Positions 27,762-37,358 of a DNA stretch of 64,000 bases are shown here, one piece after another. The number at the start of each line of letters is the position of its first letter. Position 1 is the stretch's first letter. The notes beneath the pieces were generated by a model. It saw nothing but the letters and a program-made list of their open reading frames with translations. It made no database searches and was not told the DNA's origin. Position numbers and translations under genes: made by a program. Location of the stretch: the NCBI GenBank assembly GCA_963711635.1, contig CAVQEZ010000002.1, positions 1-64,000 on the forward strand, given 5' to 3'. The DNA is from CADEED01 sp963711635 (lineage in GTDB: Bacteria > Pseudomonadota > Gammaproteobacteria > Steroidobacterales > Steroidobacteraceae).

Positions 27762-28709
27762 CTATGCCAACAACCCGCGCGCCGCGGCAGCGTCCTGGTG
27801 CATCTGCTGCACCAGTGCGTCCAGCGTCGCGAACTTTTCCTCATCGCGAATCTTCGCGACGAACTCCACTTCCAGCTCGGCGCCATAGAGCGCCCCGCTG
27901 AAATCGAAGACGTGCACTTCCAGCAATGGCTCGGTGCCACCCACCGTGGGCCGGAAGCCGAGGCTTGCCACCCCGGTGCGCGGCGCGTGCGGATGCAAGG
28001 CATCCACGCCGCGCACGCGCACCGCGTAGATGCCGGTGATCGGCAGCTTGCGCCGCCGCATCCGGATGTTCGCGGTCGGATAACCCAAGCGGCGCCCGAG
28101 CTGTTCACCCGCGATCACGCGGCCACGCATCGAATACGCACGGCCTAACAGGTCGCGCGCCCTGGCGAAATCACCGGCGGCCAGCGCCGCGCGCACGCCG
28201 CTCGAGCTGACGCGCAGCTCCTCGATACACACCGAGGGCACCAGCTCGAGCTCGAATGCGCCCGCGTCGGCCGCCGCGCGCAGCAGCGCGATGCTGCCGG
28301 CGCCACCGCGCCCGAAACGAAAATCCTGCCCGACCACCACGGCGGAAGCGGCGAATCGCCCCTTCAGCAACTCGACGAACTGCTCGCCACTCAACTGCCG
28401 CAGCTTCTCATCGAAGCGCAGCACGCAGACATAGTGCAGGTCCGAGCGCTCGAGCACGCGCCAGCGCTCGCGAAAATCCGTGAGCCGTGCCGGCGGATCC
28501 TGTGCCGGCGTTGAACGTGCCGCCAGGTACTCGCGCGGCAGCGGCTCGAACGTCAGCATCATCGCGGGTCGCGCGAGTTGCTTCGCGATTCCGCAGGTGC
28601 TGGCGATCAGCGCGCCGTGGCCGAGGTGGATGCCGTCGAAGCTGCCGATCGTGATGGCGGCGCCGCGATGTTTCGCTTTGAGCCCCTGCAATCCGCGGAT
28701 GAATTCCAT
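27762..28709 (-). CDS. ribF: Bifunctional riboflavin kinase / FAD synthetase
   Basis: The ATG at 28709 gives 315 residues. The N-terminal FAD synthetase part has ITIGSFDGIHLGHGALI (the H-x-G-H nucleotidyl-transfer motif) and QDFRFGRGGAG; the C-terminal riboflavin kinase part has GRRLGYPTANI and GVASLGFRPTVGG, then LEVHVFDFSG. It turns riboflavin into FMN and FAD. The murJ stop lies 5 bases upstream. Because of the murJ frameshift the open frame seems to join murJ and ribF into one protein; I treat that fusion as an artefact. Confidence 0.92.
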   Translation of the reverse strand: MEFIRGLQGLKAKHRGAAITIGSFDGIHLGHGALIASTCGIAKQLARPAMMLTFEPLPREYLAARSTPAQDPPARLTDFRERWRVLERSDLHYVCVLRFDEKLRQLSGEQFVELLKGRFAASAVVVGQDFRFGRGGAGSIALLRAAADAGAFELELVPSVCIEELRVSSSGVRAALAAGDFARARDLLGRAYSMRGRVIAGEQLGRRLGYPTANIRMRRRKLPITGIYAVRVRGVDALHPHAPRTGVASLGFRPTVGGTEPLLEVHVFDFSGALYGAELEVEFVAKIRDEEKFATLDALVQQMHQDAAAARGLLA

Positions 28710-28714
28710 GGCGA

Positions 28715-30291
28715 TTATGCCCCGGCCACGTTGCGCATGTGCCGCAAGCGCATGCCCGCGAGCGAACAGCGCCGCGAAATAGGCCGCGGCGCCCGCCACG
28801 ATGCACATCGCCAGCCGTGCCGCGCGCGCTCGTAGCGGCGGGGCCGCGAGCCAGCCGTCGAGGTCGCCGCCCATCCAGATCAGCAGCGCCGCCATGGCGG
28901 CGTTGGCGAACAGGACCCGCGCGAGCAACGCACCCCAACCCGGGCGCGCGGCTTGTAGACGCCGGCGCTCGACGAGGCCGCGCCACAGCAGCGTCGTGTT
29001 GATCGCCGCGGAGACACAGGTGGAGGTGGCGATGCAGGATGTGCGGATACGGGAAAGCCGAGGTAGATCAGCCGGCAGCACGACACCGACGTTGAGCGCC
29101 ATGTTGACGCCCAGCGCGATCAGGCCGACGCGCACCGGCGTCCGCGTGTCCTGGCGCGCGAAATAGCCCGGCGCGAGAACTTTCACCAGACTGAATCCGA
29201 GCAGGCCCCACGAGTACGCCATGAGCGCGTAGCTCGCCATCTGCACGTCGTGCGCATCGAATTTGCCGTAACCGAACGTGGTCGCGGTCAGCGGGCCTGC
29301 GAACACGAGCATCGCCACGGCGGCGGGCGAGACCAGCAGGATCACGAGGCGCAGCGCCCAGTCGAGCGTGCCGGTGAAATGCTCCTTCGACTCCGAGGCG
29401 TGGTGGCGCGAGAGGCTCGGCAGGATCACGGTCGCCAGCGCGATGCTGAACACGCCCAGCGGAAACTCCATGAGCCGATCTGCGAAATACAGCCAGGAAA
29501 CACTGCCCAGGATGAGGAACTCGCGATCTGCGTGTCGATGCAGCAGGCTCACCTGCGCCACGGAGGAACCGAAGATGCCGGGCAACATCAGTTTGCCGAT
29601 GCGCCGCACGCCTTCGGCCGCGGGTCGCCAGCGCGGCCAGCGGAACAGACCCAGCTTGATCACGGCCGGCAACTGGAAGCCGAGCTGCAGCAGGCCGCTC
29701 ACGAACACGCCCATGGCCAGCGTGACGCCGGGATTCGCCGTGTGCGGCGCGATCCACAGCGCCACCACGATCATGACGACGTTCATGATCACCTGCGTGT
29801 ACGCGGGCAGCGCGAACCTGCTGTAGCTGTTGAGCACGCCCGAGAACAGCGCCGATCAGCGAGATGAAGAATAGATAGGGGAACGTCCAGCGCAGCATCG
29901 ACGACGCGGCGGACCACTGTCCCGGGTCGTCGTGCCAGCCAGGCGCGAAAGCGAGGATGATCAGCGGCGCCGCGATGACGCCGATCGCGGTGACCACGAA
30001 CAGCACGACGCCGAACGTGCCGGCGACCTCGTCGACGAGCTTGCGCACCTCGTCCTGCGAGCGCTTGTGCTTGTACTCGCTGATGACCGGGACGAAGGCC
30101 TGACAGAACGAGCCTTCGGCGAACAGCCGGCGCAGGAAGTTCGGGATCTTGAACGCGACCAGCCAGGCGTCCATGAACCCGCTGGCGCCGAACATCACGG
30201 CGTAAGCGATCTCGCGCGCAAGGCCGGTAATGCGCGAGACCAGGGTCGCGATGCCGGTCACCATCGTGCTCTTGAAGATCCTGCCGCTCAC
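28715..30291 (-). CDS. murJ: Lipid II flippase MurJ (several frameshifts)
   Basis: MurJ moves lipid II across the inner membrane for peptidoglycan synthesis. The GTG start at 30291 gives VSGRIFKSTMVTGIATLVSR, then ITGLAREIAYAVMFG and NFLRRLFAEGSFCQAFVPV, the signature start of MviN/MurJ. Breaks: about 29855, where a GC pair seems lost so that the frame resumes at VLNSYSRFALPAYTQ; about 29040-29075, a compensated pair; and about 28758, where an extra G in a GGG run hides the true end RLRHMRNVAGA and a TAA at 28717-28715. About 14 hydrophobic segments are readable across the pieces. Confidence 0.9.
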
Positions 30292-30362
30292 CCTGCAACC
30301 ATCCGGAAAATAAGGGAAAAACCGCGCAAGCCGCGCACTATACCGGACTCCCCCGGCGGCCG

Positions 30363-30391
30363 TTGACAAGGTAGGGGGCCCTGAGCACACT
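30363..30391 (+). promoter_or_regulatory. Candidate sigma-70 promoter for rpsT
   Basis: TTGACA (30363-30368), a perfect -35, is followed after 17 bases by CACACT (30386-30391), a weak -10 with three matches. The GTG start of rpsT is 40 bases further on. Confidence 0.5.
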
Positions 30392-30430
30392 ACGCGCCCT
30401 TTACATGACCCGGTCCCTCGGAGTTCTTGC

Positions 30431-30694
30431 GTGGCCAATACAAAGTCGGCAGAAAAAGCCGCCCGTCGAGCTGAAACCAACCGCACCCGCAACGTGGCGC
30501 TGCGTTCGCGCATGCGCTCTGCCCTGCGCAAGGTCAACGACGCTCTCTCCGCCGGCAACAAGGCCGACGCGATGGCCGCGCTCAAAGAGGCGCAGCCGCT
30601 GGTCGATTCGCTGGTCAACAAGAACGTCATTCATCGCAACAAGGCCGCGCGCCACAAGAGCGCGCTGTCGGGCCGCATCAAGGCAATGAAATAA
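30431..30694 (+). CDS. rpsT: 30S ribosomal protein S20
   Basis: The GTG start gives an 87-residue, very basic protein: MANTKSAEKAARRAETNRTR, then SALRKVNDALSAGNKADAMA and NVIHRNKAARHKSALSGRIK. This is standard S20, which binds 16S rRNA early in 30S assembly. It is divergent from murJ, as in most gammaproteobacteria, and followed by an inverted repeat and a strong terminator. Confidence 0.97.
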   Translation: MANTKSAEKAARRAETNRTRNVALRSRMRSALRKVNDALSAGNKADAMAALKEAQPLVDSLVNKNVIHRNKAARHKSALSGRIKAMK

Positions 30695-30696
30695 CC

Positions 30697-30742
30697 GGGG
30701 TCTGGCTCACTTTCGCGTCTTCGCGAAAGGGTGCCTGACCCC
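30697..30742 (+). repeat. REP-like imperfect palindrome after rpsT
   Basis: Two 21-base arms (30697-30717 and 30722-30742) around a TCTT loop pair at 18 of 21 positions. The outer edges are GGGGTC and GACCCC, and the inner stem is CTTTCGCG with CGCGAAAG. The shape is that of REP elements mobilised by RAYT transposases. Only this copy was noticed in the window. Confidence 0.5.
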
Positions 30743-30767
30743 ATTCTTCGCGACACTCAGCGAAGCG

Positions 30768-30796
30768 AAAAACCCGGCCTGGCGCCGGGTTTTTTG
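30768..30796 (+). terminator. Rho-independent terminator of rpsT
   Basis: The stem AACCCGGC pairs with GCCGGGTT and is followed by a run of six T. The A-run on the other side makes it usable in both directions, so it may also end obgE transcripts arriving from the right. Confidence 0.85.
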
Positions 30797-30839
30797 TTTG
30801 GGCCCTATTTCTTGCCGAACCGCGGGCTTCTTCTTTGCT

Positions 30840-31965
30840 TTAGCTTTCTTGGCTTTCTGCTTCGGCCTCGGCTTTGCCTTCTTCGCCGGTCTTCTTCGAC
30901 TTTGCCGCAGCAGTCCGCACTGCCGGGATCACCAGGTTGCCCACGGCCGGTGCCTCGCCGGTTTCGAGGAAACGCATCACGGCTTCGCACAGCTCAGCTG
31001 TGCCGCCGCGCGTGGCGCCGGAAATCAGGAAGGCAGGACCGCTGTACTTCAGCGCGCGTGCGATGGCGATGGCCTTGGCCGTGGCCTCCTCCGGCAGCAG
31101 CAGGTCGGACTTGTTGAGCACCAGCCAGCGCGGCTTGGTCTCGAGGTCTGCACTGAACTTGACGAGCTCCGCGACGATGGAATTCGCGTCACGCACCGGA
31201 TCCGCCGCCGGATCCACGGGCGCGATGTCGACCAGGTGCAGCAGCACGCGCGTGCGCTGCAGGTGCTTGAGAAATCGGATGCCGAGCCCGGCCCCGTCCG
31301 CCGCGCCTTCGATGAGGCCGGGGATGTCGGCCATCACGAAGCTGCGCTGATTGCCGCAGGCCACCACGCCGAGATTGGGATACAGCGTCGTGAACGGGTA
31401 GTCGGCGATTTTCGGTCGCGCCGCGGATACGACGGAAATGAGCGTGGACTTGCCGGCATTCGGCAGGCCTAACAAGCCGACGTCGGCAATGACCTTGAGC
31501 TCGAGCTCCAGCTCGCGCGACTCGCCCGGCAGGCCGGGACCGTATTGGCGCGGCGAGCGGTTCTTGCTGGACTTGAAGCGCTGGTTGCCCCAGCCGCCCT
31601 TGCCGCCGCGCGCCACCAGCAGCTCCATGCCCGCCTTCGACAGGTCGCCGAGCTGCTCGCCCGTCTCGCTGTCGCGCACGATGGTGCCGGCGGGCACGGA
31701 GATCGTGCTGTCCTCGCCGCCACGGCCGGACATGTCGCGGCCACCGCCCGGCTGGCCGTTCTGCGGCGCGGAAGGTGCGCACGATGCGGAAGTCGGCCAG
31801 CGTGTTGATGCCGTCGAGCGCGCGCAGCGTGACGCTGCCGCCATCACCGCCGTCGCCGCCGTCCGGGCCGCCGAAGGGCACGAACTTCTCGCGGCGAAAG
31901 CTCACGCAGCCGCGCCCGCCATTGCCTGCCACGACCTTGATGCGTGCTTCGTCGACGAATTTCAT
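30840..31965 (-). CDS. obgE: GTPase Obg (one, possibly two frameshifts)
   Basis: ObgE is a ribosome-assembly and stringent-response GTPase. The Obg domain starts MKFVDEARIKVVAGNGGRGC with the glycine-rich FGGPDGGDGGDGGSV. The frame changes at about 31775 (one extra C), then continues QNGQPGGGRDMSGRGGED. G motifs are intact: G1 GLPNAGKST, G3 DIPGLIEGA, G4 LNKSDLL and G5 ISGATRGG. The C-terminal tail is acidic and lysine-rich; the stop at 30840 may be false, because an alternative frame continues to PRFGKK and a stop at 30805. It follows rpmA past a terminator-like hairpin. Confidence 0.92.
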
Positions 31966-31990
31966 GGTGATTGAGTGTCGCCGGCCAACA

Positions 31991-32017
31991 AAAAACCCGG
32001 CCAGGAGCCGGGTTTTT
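31991..32017 (-). terminator. Rho-independent terminator after rpmA
   Basis: A perfect 11-bp stem, AAAAACCCGGC with GCCGGGTTTTT, encloses a CAGGA loop. It lies between the rpmA stop and the obgE start, so it should end most rplU-rpmA transcripts and let some read into obgE. Confidence 0.85.
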
Positions 32018-32042
32018 CGCTCGAACCGGATCGCGGTTCCTG

Positions 32043-32309
32043 TTAGTTCAATTTCTCGGAGTCGACGCTCACGAAGGTGTGGCCTTCGGCGCCCTTCTTC
32101 GCGAACTTGACCTTGCCCGGCTTGAGCGCGAACAGCGTGTGGTCCGTGCCGATGCCGACATTCGCGCCCGCGCGCATCGTGGTGCCGCGCTGGCGGACCA
32201 GGATGTTGCCGGCGAGCACTGCTTCGCCGCCGAACTTCTTCACGCCCAGACGCTTGCTGTGCGATTCGCGGCCGTTACGAGTACTGCCGCCTGCCTTTTT
32301 ATGTGCCAT
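32043..32309 (-). CDS. rpmA: 50S ribosomal protein L27
   Basis: An 88-residue standard L27: MAHKKAGGSTRNGRESHSKR, LGVKKFGGEAVLAGNILVRQ, RGTTMRAGANVGIGTDHTLF. It reaches towards the peptidyl transferase centre. It is co-transcribed with rplU upstream. Confidence 0.97.
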   Translation of the reverse strand: MAHKKAGGSTRNGRESHSKRLGVKKFGGEAVLAGNILVRQRGTTMRAGANVGIGTDHTLFALKPGKVKFAKKGAEGHTFVSVDSEKLN

Positions 32310-32364
32310 GTGAGTTAAGGCTCCAACTATCTATTGAGGCTAAAAGCTAAAAGACCCAAGGGGG

Positions 32365-32676
32365 TCAGACGCTGATGCCGGTGATCTTGACCTGCGTGTA
32401 CTGCTGGCGATGCGTGCCCTGGCGCAGGTAGTGCTTGCGGCGACGGAATTTCACGATGACCTTCTTCTCGCCCTTGCCGTGCTTCTCGACGACCGCCTCG
32501 ACCTTGCTGCCCTTGAGCAGCGGCGAGCCGACCTTGATGTCGTCTCCGTCGCCGAAGAGCAGGACTTCGCCCAATGAAACGGTCGCGCCTTCTTCGGCGT
32601 CGAGACGCTCGATCTTCAGGACGGTGCCCTTCTCAACTCGATACTGTTTGCCGCCCGTGGCGATGACCGCGTACAT
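32365..32676 (-). CDS. rplU: 50S ribosomal protein L21
   Basis: The ATG at 32676 gives MYAVIATGGKQYRVEKGTVL and 103 residues, the normal L21 length; the frame also extends upstream to 32730 but that part is not conserved L21. GGAGT precedes the chosen ATG. The end KFRRRKHYLRQGTHRQQYTQ is typical. It is divergent from ispB. Confidence 0.96.
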   Translation of the reverse strand: MYAVIATGGKQYRVEKGTVLKIERLDAEEGATVSLGEVLLFGDGDDIKVGSPLLKGSKVEAVVEKHGKGEKKVIVKFRRRKHYLRQGTHRQQYTQVKITGISV

Positions 32677-32802
32677 CGTGATGACTCCGAAAAAACCGTT
32701 CGGGACCAAAGCCTTAAAGCCATGTGCCATCCCGAAGGGACGCGCATTCTACGTACCGCTCCCGCACTGGTCAAACCGCCGCCTGAACCCGATTTATTCC
32801 AC

Positions 32803-32808
32803 TAGAAT
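32803..32808 (+). promoter_or_regulatory. Candidate -10 element for ispB
   Basis: TAGAAT, a five-of-six match, lies 12 bases before the ispB ATG. With so short a leader the start of transcription would be close to the start codon. No clear -35 is visible. Confidence 0.3.
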
Positions 32809-32819
32809 CAACGCCCTAA

Positions 32820-33854
32820 ATGAGCTCAAAAGTCACCCAGTTGCCCACCTCCCGCGCTGCCTCCCGCTCCACCGACGCCCCCGCCATGCCTCTGGACGAA
32901 ATCCGCGCCCTGGTTCGGCCCGATCTGGCGGCCGTGGACACCATGATCCGGGCGCGGCTCAAGAGCACGGTTCCGCTGGTCGACCAGGTGGCCGAGCACA
33001 TCATCGGCGGCGGCGGCAAGCGTCTGCGCCCGCTGCTGTGCGTGCTCGCCGGGCGGGCCTGCGGCATCGAGAATGACAAGCACATCGATGCCGCGGTGTT
33101 CATCGAGTTCGTGCACACGGCCACGCTGTTGCACGACGACGTGGTCGACGGCTCGCAGAAGCGCCGCGGCCGCGCCACGGCTAACAACATTTTCGGCAAC
33201 CAGGCCAGCGTGCTGGTCGGCGACTTCGTGTACTCGCGCGCGTTCCAGATGATGGCCAGCGTCGGCTCGCAGCGCGTCATGGAGATCATGGCGGACGCCA
33301 CCAACGTGATCGCCGAAGGCGAAGTGCTGCAGCTCATGAATGCGCACGACCCCGAGACCACCGAGCAGCGTTATCTCGAGGTGATCTATCGAAAGACCGG
33401 CCGGCTGTTCGAGGCCGGTGCCGAGGTGGCGGCGGTGCTGGCAGGCTCGAGCATCGCGCAACAGGCTGCCCTGGGCCGATTCGGCAAGCATCTCGGCACG
33501 GCATACCAGCTCATCGACGACGTGCTCGATTACAGATCCGATCCGGCCACGCGCGGCAAGAACCTGGGCGACGATCTGGCCGAGGGAAAACCGACGTTGC
33601 CGCTGCTGCATGCACTGCGTCACGGCAGCGACGAACAGCGCGCGTTGATACGCCTCGCCATCGAACAGGGCGGACTCGCGCAGCTCGGGCCCATCGTCGA
33701 AGCCATCGAAACGACTGGCGGCCTCGACTATGCCATCAGCTTCGCGCAGCGCGAGACCACGCAGGCGCTCGCCGCCCTCGCCGCGCTTCCCGACACGCCT
33801 TTCGCACGTGCGCTGGCTGGGCTGGCGCGCTTTGCGCAGGAGCGCACTTCCTGA
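32820..33854 (+). CDS. ispB: Octaprenyl (polyprenyl) diphosphate synthase
   Basis: A trans-prenyltransferase of 344 residues with GGGGKRLRPLL, the first Asp-rich motif LLHDDVVDGSQKRRG and the second in QLIDDVLDYRSD. It builds the side chain of ubiquinone. The gene is divergent from rplU-rpmA and converges with the injection-system operon: only four bases separate the two stop codons, with no terminator between them. Confidence 0.95.
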   Translation: MSSKVTQLPTSRAASRSTDAPAMPLDEIRALVRPDLAAVDTMIRARLKSTVPLVDQVAEHIIGGGGKRLRPLLCVLAGRACGIENDKHIDAAVFIEFVHTATLLHDDVVDGSQKRRGRATANNIFGNQASVLVGDFVYSRAFQMMASVGSQRVMEIMADATNVIAEGEVLQLMNAHDPETTEQRYLEVIYRKTGRLFEAGAEVAAVLAGSSIAQQAALGRFGKHLGTAYQLIDDVLDYRSDPATRGKNLGDDLAEGKPTLPLLHALRHGSDEQRALIRLAIEQGGLAQLGPIVEAIETTGGLDYAISFAQRETTQALAALAALPDTPFARALAGLARFAQERTS

Positions 33855-33858
33855 GTTG

Positions 33859-34977
33859 TCAGCGGCGCAGCCTGATCAGGGTGCGCGCATTTGCCGTCCA
33901 GCCCGCCGCATCGCCGGCGGTGGCCGCGACTCCAGCGCCCACCGCGATTTCGCGCATGCGTTCGGGTTTGACTTGTGCCAGTGCGCCCACCGAGGTGATG
34001 CCCTCGGCCGCCAATGCCGTGCGCACGCTCACAGGTAGTTCGTGCAGTCGCTCGAGCGGCGCGTCTGCGATGGCAGTCGAGGGATCGACTCCCATCGCCA
34101 CCGATACCGCGGCCTCCGACCCCTCGCGTACTCGCACCACGGCCGCATTCCAGGTCGACAACTCCTCCACCAACTGAGCCGTGTCACGGAACTTGCCTTC
34201 GGGCGGCAGAACCTTGATCGCATCCTTGACGAGCTGGCCATTCGGCAGCGTTTCTTCGCCGAATTTCGTGACGAACTCATCGAGCTTGATCTCGCCGGGA
34301 AACGTCGACTTCACGCGCGGATCGTCTTCCACGAACTTGGCGAACTCGCTGACGCCGCGCAACGCGCCGCCTACGACGGCGGGATCCACCGGGTCCACCG
34401 ATGGCAGCATCATCATGCCGGCCTTGGTTTCCCAGATGTTCACGCGTTTGCCGAGAACATACGACGTGCCCTTGAACACACCGGTTTCGAAGCGGTTGAA
34501 GTCCGGCGTTACCGGCGTGAATGGATCGAGTCCCTTGGAGGGCAGATCGGCATTGATCAGATTGATCTCGACGCGAAGCTCGTCCAGCAGCTTGCGCAAC
34601 GAGGCGCGCATTTCCGCCATGCAGGCAGACACCTTGGCCACGTCCGCACCGAGCCGGTCGAGATCGGTTTCGATCTTGTGGAAGCGCGCGTTGAATCCCT
34701 CGTCACCTCCAATGGTCTGACCGGCCTGCACCACGTCCTCGCCATCGGTCCAGTCCGCGTGAGCGAAGTTGCGCTGCCACGGCGCGAGTGCGCAATCCGC
34801 GTCGATGGCTGGAAACGCTTCACGATAGTTGAAGACGCGGCGCGTCTTGCGCAGGTTGTCGAGTACCCAGCTCGCCGCGATGACACCCGCGGTGGATGAG
34901 TCGACGCCCGCCGTCGTGACCTTCTGAAAGATTTCGTTGACGCTGACACCTTCGAACATCAGGTTGTTGGCTGGCAT
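33859..34977 (-). CDS. Last gene of the contractile-system operon, unknown
   Basis: The 372-residue protein starts MPANNLMFEGVSVNEIFQKV and has no signal peptide or membrane helix. The middle (residues of about 90-130) is a helical, possibly coiled-coil stretch (KIETDLDRLGADVAKVSACM, then RASLRKLLDELRVEINLI). The C-terminus (LHELPVSVRTALAAEGITSV, then GALAQVKPERMREIAVGAG) looks like a helix-hairpin-helix-type domain. It follows the gpI-like gene by 32 bases, where phages often encode tail fibres or their chaperones. I recognise no family. A fibre-anchoring or regulatory role would be guesswork. Confidence 0.7.
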   Translation of the reverse strand: MPANNLMFEGVSVNEIFQKVTTAGVDSSTAGVIAASWVLDNLRKTRRVFNYREAFPAIDADCALAPWQRNFAHADWTDGEDVVQAGQTIGGDEGFNARFHKIETDLDRLGADVAKVSACMAEMRASLRKLLDELRVEINLINADLPSKGLDPFTPVTPDFNRFETGVFKGTSYVLGKRVNIWETKAGMMMLPSVDPVDPAVVGGALRGVSEFAKFVEDDPRVKSTFPGEIKLDEFVTKFGEETLPNGQLVKDAIKVLPPEGKFRDTAQLVEELSTWNAAVVRVREGSEAAVSVAMGVDPSTAIADAPLERLHELPVSVRTALAAEGITSVGALAQVKPERMREIAVGAGVAATAGDAAGWTANARTLIRLRR

Positions 34978-35009
34978 GACTCAGGCCTCGCGATTCCGTG
35001 TGTGAAAAA

Positions 35010-37358
35010 TCATGATTGCTCCGGCTCCGCTTCGTAGCCGCCGAGGCGGCGCCGCGAGCGGTAGGCGCGATAGGTTCGGGAGATGGTGGGCGGCAGTGCA
35101 TCGGCCACCGCATCGCCGTCCAGATCCACGTGCTGGCGCCGCACCTTGAAGGTGTTGATCTCGACGCCAATGGGACACATGTGCTCGAGAAAATTCATCA
35201 GGAATTCGTACTGGCCCACGTCGAGCAATGCCTGGTCCGGCAACTCCACGCGGATTTCGTACGGATCGGTGAGGCCGCGGCGCGCATAGCCGAGCGTGAC
35301 GACGGCGTAGAGGCCGGGCTCGCGCGCCGTGAAGGTGCTGCGGCTGCCGATGGCCTTGATCGACGCCGCGACCGCGGTGGTCGCCGGCTGTCCCACCGGC
35401 GTCGCATACCAGCGGAATCCCGTGGCGCGTCGGTCCGCGAGGTTGACGCCCGCCTGGGGCAATCCGGTGGTCGCCAGCACCAGCATGACCTCGTCGGCGG
35501 CGCTGATCAGCGGCAGCATCGAAGAAATGCCCTGGTCCTGGAATTTTCCGACCAGGTCGCGCAGCCGCGCGATGGCGCCGGCATCGCCGCCGAGGATCGA
35601 TGCGGAAAAGGCCGCATCGAGAATCAAGGTTTGCACCAGTTCGCCCGGCAACTGGTTGAGCGCCGAGACCACGGGCAGCGGGTCGAGCACGGCGGGCAAG
35701 CCGGCCCCCTGCAGTATGGCGATGAAGGGCGAGCCTGTGGCGCGCGCCGGAGCGGTGGCCCAGCGCGCCTGTGCATCGATGTCGCTGAGCTCGGTCCAGG
35801 CGGCATTGCCCGCGTCGGTCCACTTCTTGAGAGCGGCGGCGATGCCCTCCACCAGCACGACGTTGGCGCCGGGGTCTCCGGGGGCGTGATAACGCGCTTC
35901 GAGCGGCAGCACCACGCCCGGCGCGACCGTCGGCGCCGCGGAGATCGCCAGGCCGTAGCCCGGGAAGTGCGATAGATAGACCGTGTTCGCATCGACACGA
36001 TGCACTGTCTGAATGCCACAGAGATTCCAGAACCACGCCAGCTGTGGATCGTCGGCGATCGTGGGCGCGTCGGCGGCGCGCGCCGCTTCCGCCAGGGTGC
36101 GCAACTCCGGCTGCGCGGGCAGCGGAGTTGCCGCGTCGGTCAACAGCGTGCGCAATGCCTCGGCGGCCGCGGCCGTCGGATGCGCGATGTCGATGCCGAG
36201 CCCCAGCTGGTAGCGGCTGCCGGCGACCGAGTCCTGGGCGCGCGTGACCTTGAAGGTGTCGTTGAAACCCACCGCGCGTGCCAGGCGGCCGGCGCGGTCC
36301 AGCGCACGCGCGAGGTGGGGCGCCAGCGCCGCGTCGTCGGCGAATACGAAAGACTTGCGCAGACTGACCCGCAGCTCCTGGTCCGCCGCGAGCTGCGCGG
36401 CACCGAGAAACCTGCCGGCGTGCATGGCATTCGCCGCCGCGGAGTCGGCCGGCCACACCAGCCGGTCGATCCGCAACTGGCTGATGAAGCGATCGCGGAA
36501 TTCCACCGGCCCGACACTCACCAGCTGGATGGCGATGGCGAATCGATTGTCGGCTTCGAGCAGCCGAATCGGATGTCCGCCATCGATGTTCAGCGCGTGC
36601 TCGACGCGCGGCCGCGTGGCGAGACCGAACGGGCGATAGATTCGCAGCCTGCGGGCGTAGGCGGCATCCGATTCGCGCACCGGGTCGCCCGCGGCGGTGA
36701 AGCGTCGCGCCAGGATCTCCTTGCGCTCCGCGTCGTAGACGATTTCGTCGTAGCGCCGCTCGACGCCCACTTCCGCGCCGAGGCGGTCGAGTGCGTCGTC
36801 GCGAGCCGTGTCGAGATTGCGCATGAACGCGATCTCGCGCGCCACACGCCGGATCCGCGTGTCCTCCTGTCCCAGTAGATAGAGAAGCCGGCCGAGAGCG
36901 CCTTCCACGACGCGCAGTTCGACCAGTTCGCCCAGGTCCATGGGTGTCAGCGCGGTGACGGCGCCATCGGCCGCGATGCTTTCGCCGGCGAGCTCCAGCT
37001 CGAAACCGGGCACCGAGGTGGCGTCTCCGGAGAGCTGCGGCGCATATACCGGAACGGTGGCGCCCGTCTCCGAGCGCGCAGCGAACATCGCCGGCGGCAG
37101 CACGCGCTGCTGCGCGCCGCCGGGTGAAAAGGTGGGCGCCAGGCGCAGGGACTCGGGGCCGAGATCCCGCTTGAGACTGGCGACCACCAGCGGGAAACGC
37201 GCCGTCCAGTCGATGCTGCAACGGCCATCGACACGCAGGGCCAGCACCGTCTCGGTGGCGCCGCCCGCGTACGGGCCTGCGAGCTGTGCGATCGCGTGGC
37301 TCTGGAACGCGGAGCCCGGCGGATCGGTTGCAATCCTGTCCAGCACTGCGGCCATCAC
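35010..37358 (-). CDS. Large baseplate protein, gpI-like
   Basis: The 782-residue protein contains ARDDALDRLGAEVGVERRYD, the pattern found in phage tail protein I (baseplate wedge tip), and follows a gpJ homologue, as gpI does in P2 and Mu. It is far longer than gpI (about 180-200 residues): the N-terminal 140 residues and the C-terminal 500 are extra. The C-terminal part includes RQHVDLDGDAVADALPPTIS near the end, with a D-x-D-G-D calcium-site-like pattern. Its start overlaps the gpJ stop by four bases. It may combine wedge and fibre-attachment functions; that is inference. Confidence 0.65.
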   Translation of the reverse strand: MMAAVLDRIATDPPGSAFQSHAIAQLAGPYAGGATETVLALRVDGRCSIDWTARFPLVVASLKRDLGPESLRLAPTFSPGGAQQRVLPPAMFAARSETGATVPVYAPQLSGDATSVPGFELELAGESIAADGAVTALTPMDLGELVELRVVEGALGRLLYLLGQEDTRIRRVAREIAFMRNLDTARDDALDRLGAEVGVERRYDEIVYDAERKEILARRFTAAGDPVRESDAAYARRLRIYRPFGLATRPRVEHALNIDGGHPIRLLEADNRFAIAIQLVSVGPVEFRDRFISQLRIDRLVWPADSAAANAMHAGRFLGAAQLAADQELRVSLRKSFVFADDAALAPHLARALDRAGRLARAVGFNDTFKVTRAQDSVAGSRYQLGLGIDIAHPTAAAAEALRTLLTDAATPLPAQPELRTLAEAARAADAPTIADDPQLAWFWNLCGIQTVHRVDANTVYLSHFPGYGLAISAAPTVAPGVVLPLEARYHAPGDPGANVVLVEGIAAALKKWTDAGNAAWTELSDIDAQARWATAPARATGSPFIAILQGAGLPAVLDPLPVVSALNQLPGELVQTLILDAAFSASILGGDAGAIARLRDLVGKFQDQGISSMLPLISAADEVMLVLATTGLPQAGVNLADRRATGFRWYATPVGQPATTAVAASIKAIGSRSTFTAREPGLYAVVTLGYARRGLTDPYEIRVELPDQALLDVGQYEFLMNFLEHMCPIGVEINTFKVRRQHVDLDGDAVADALPPTISRTYRAYRSRRRLGGYEAEPEQS

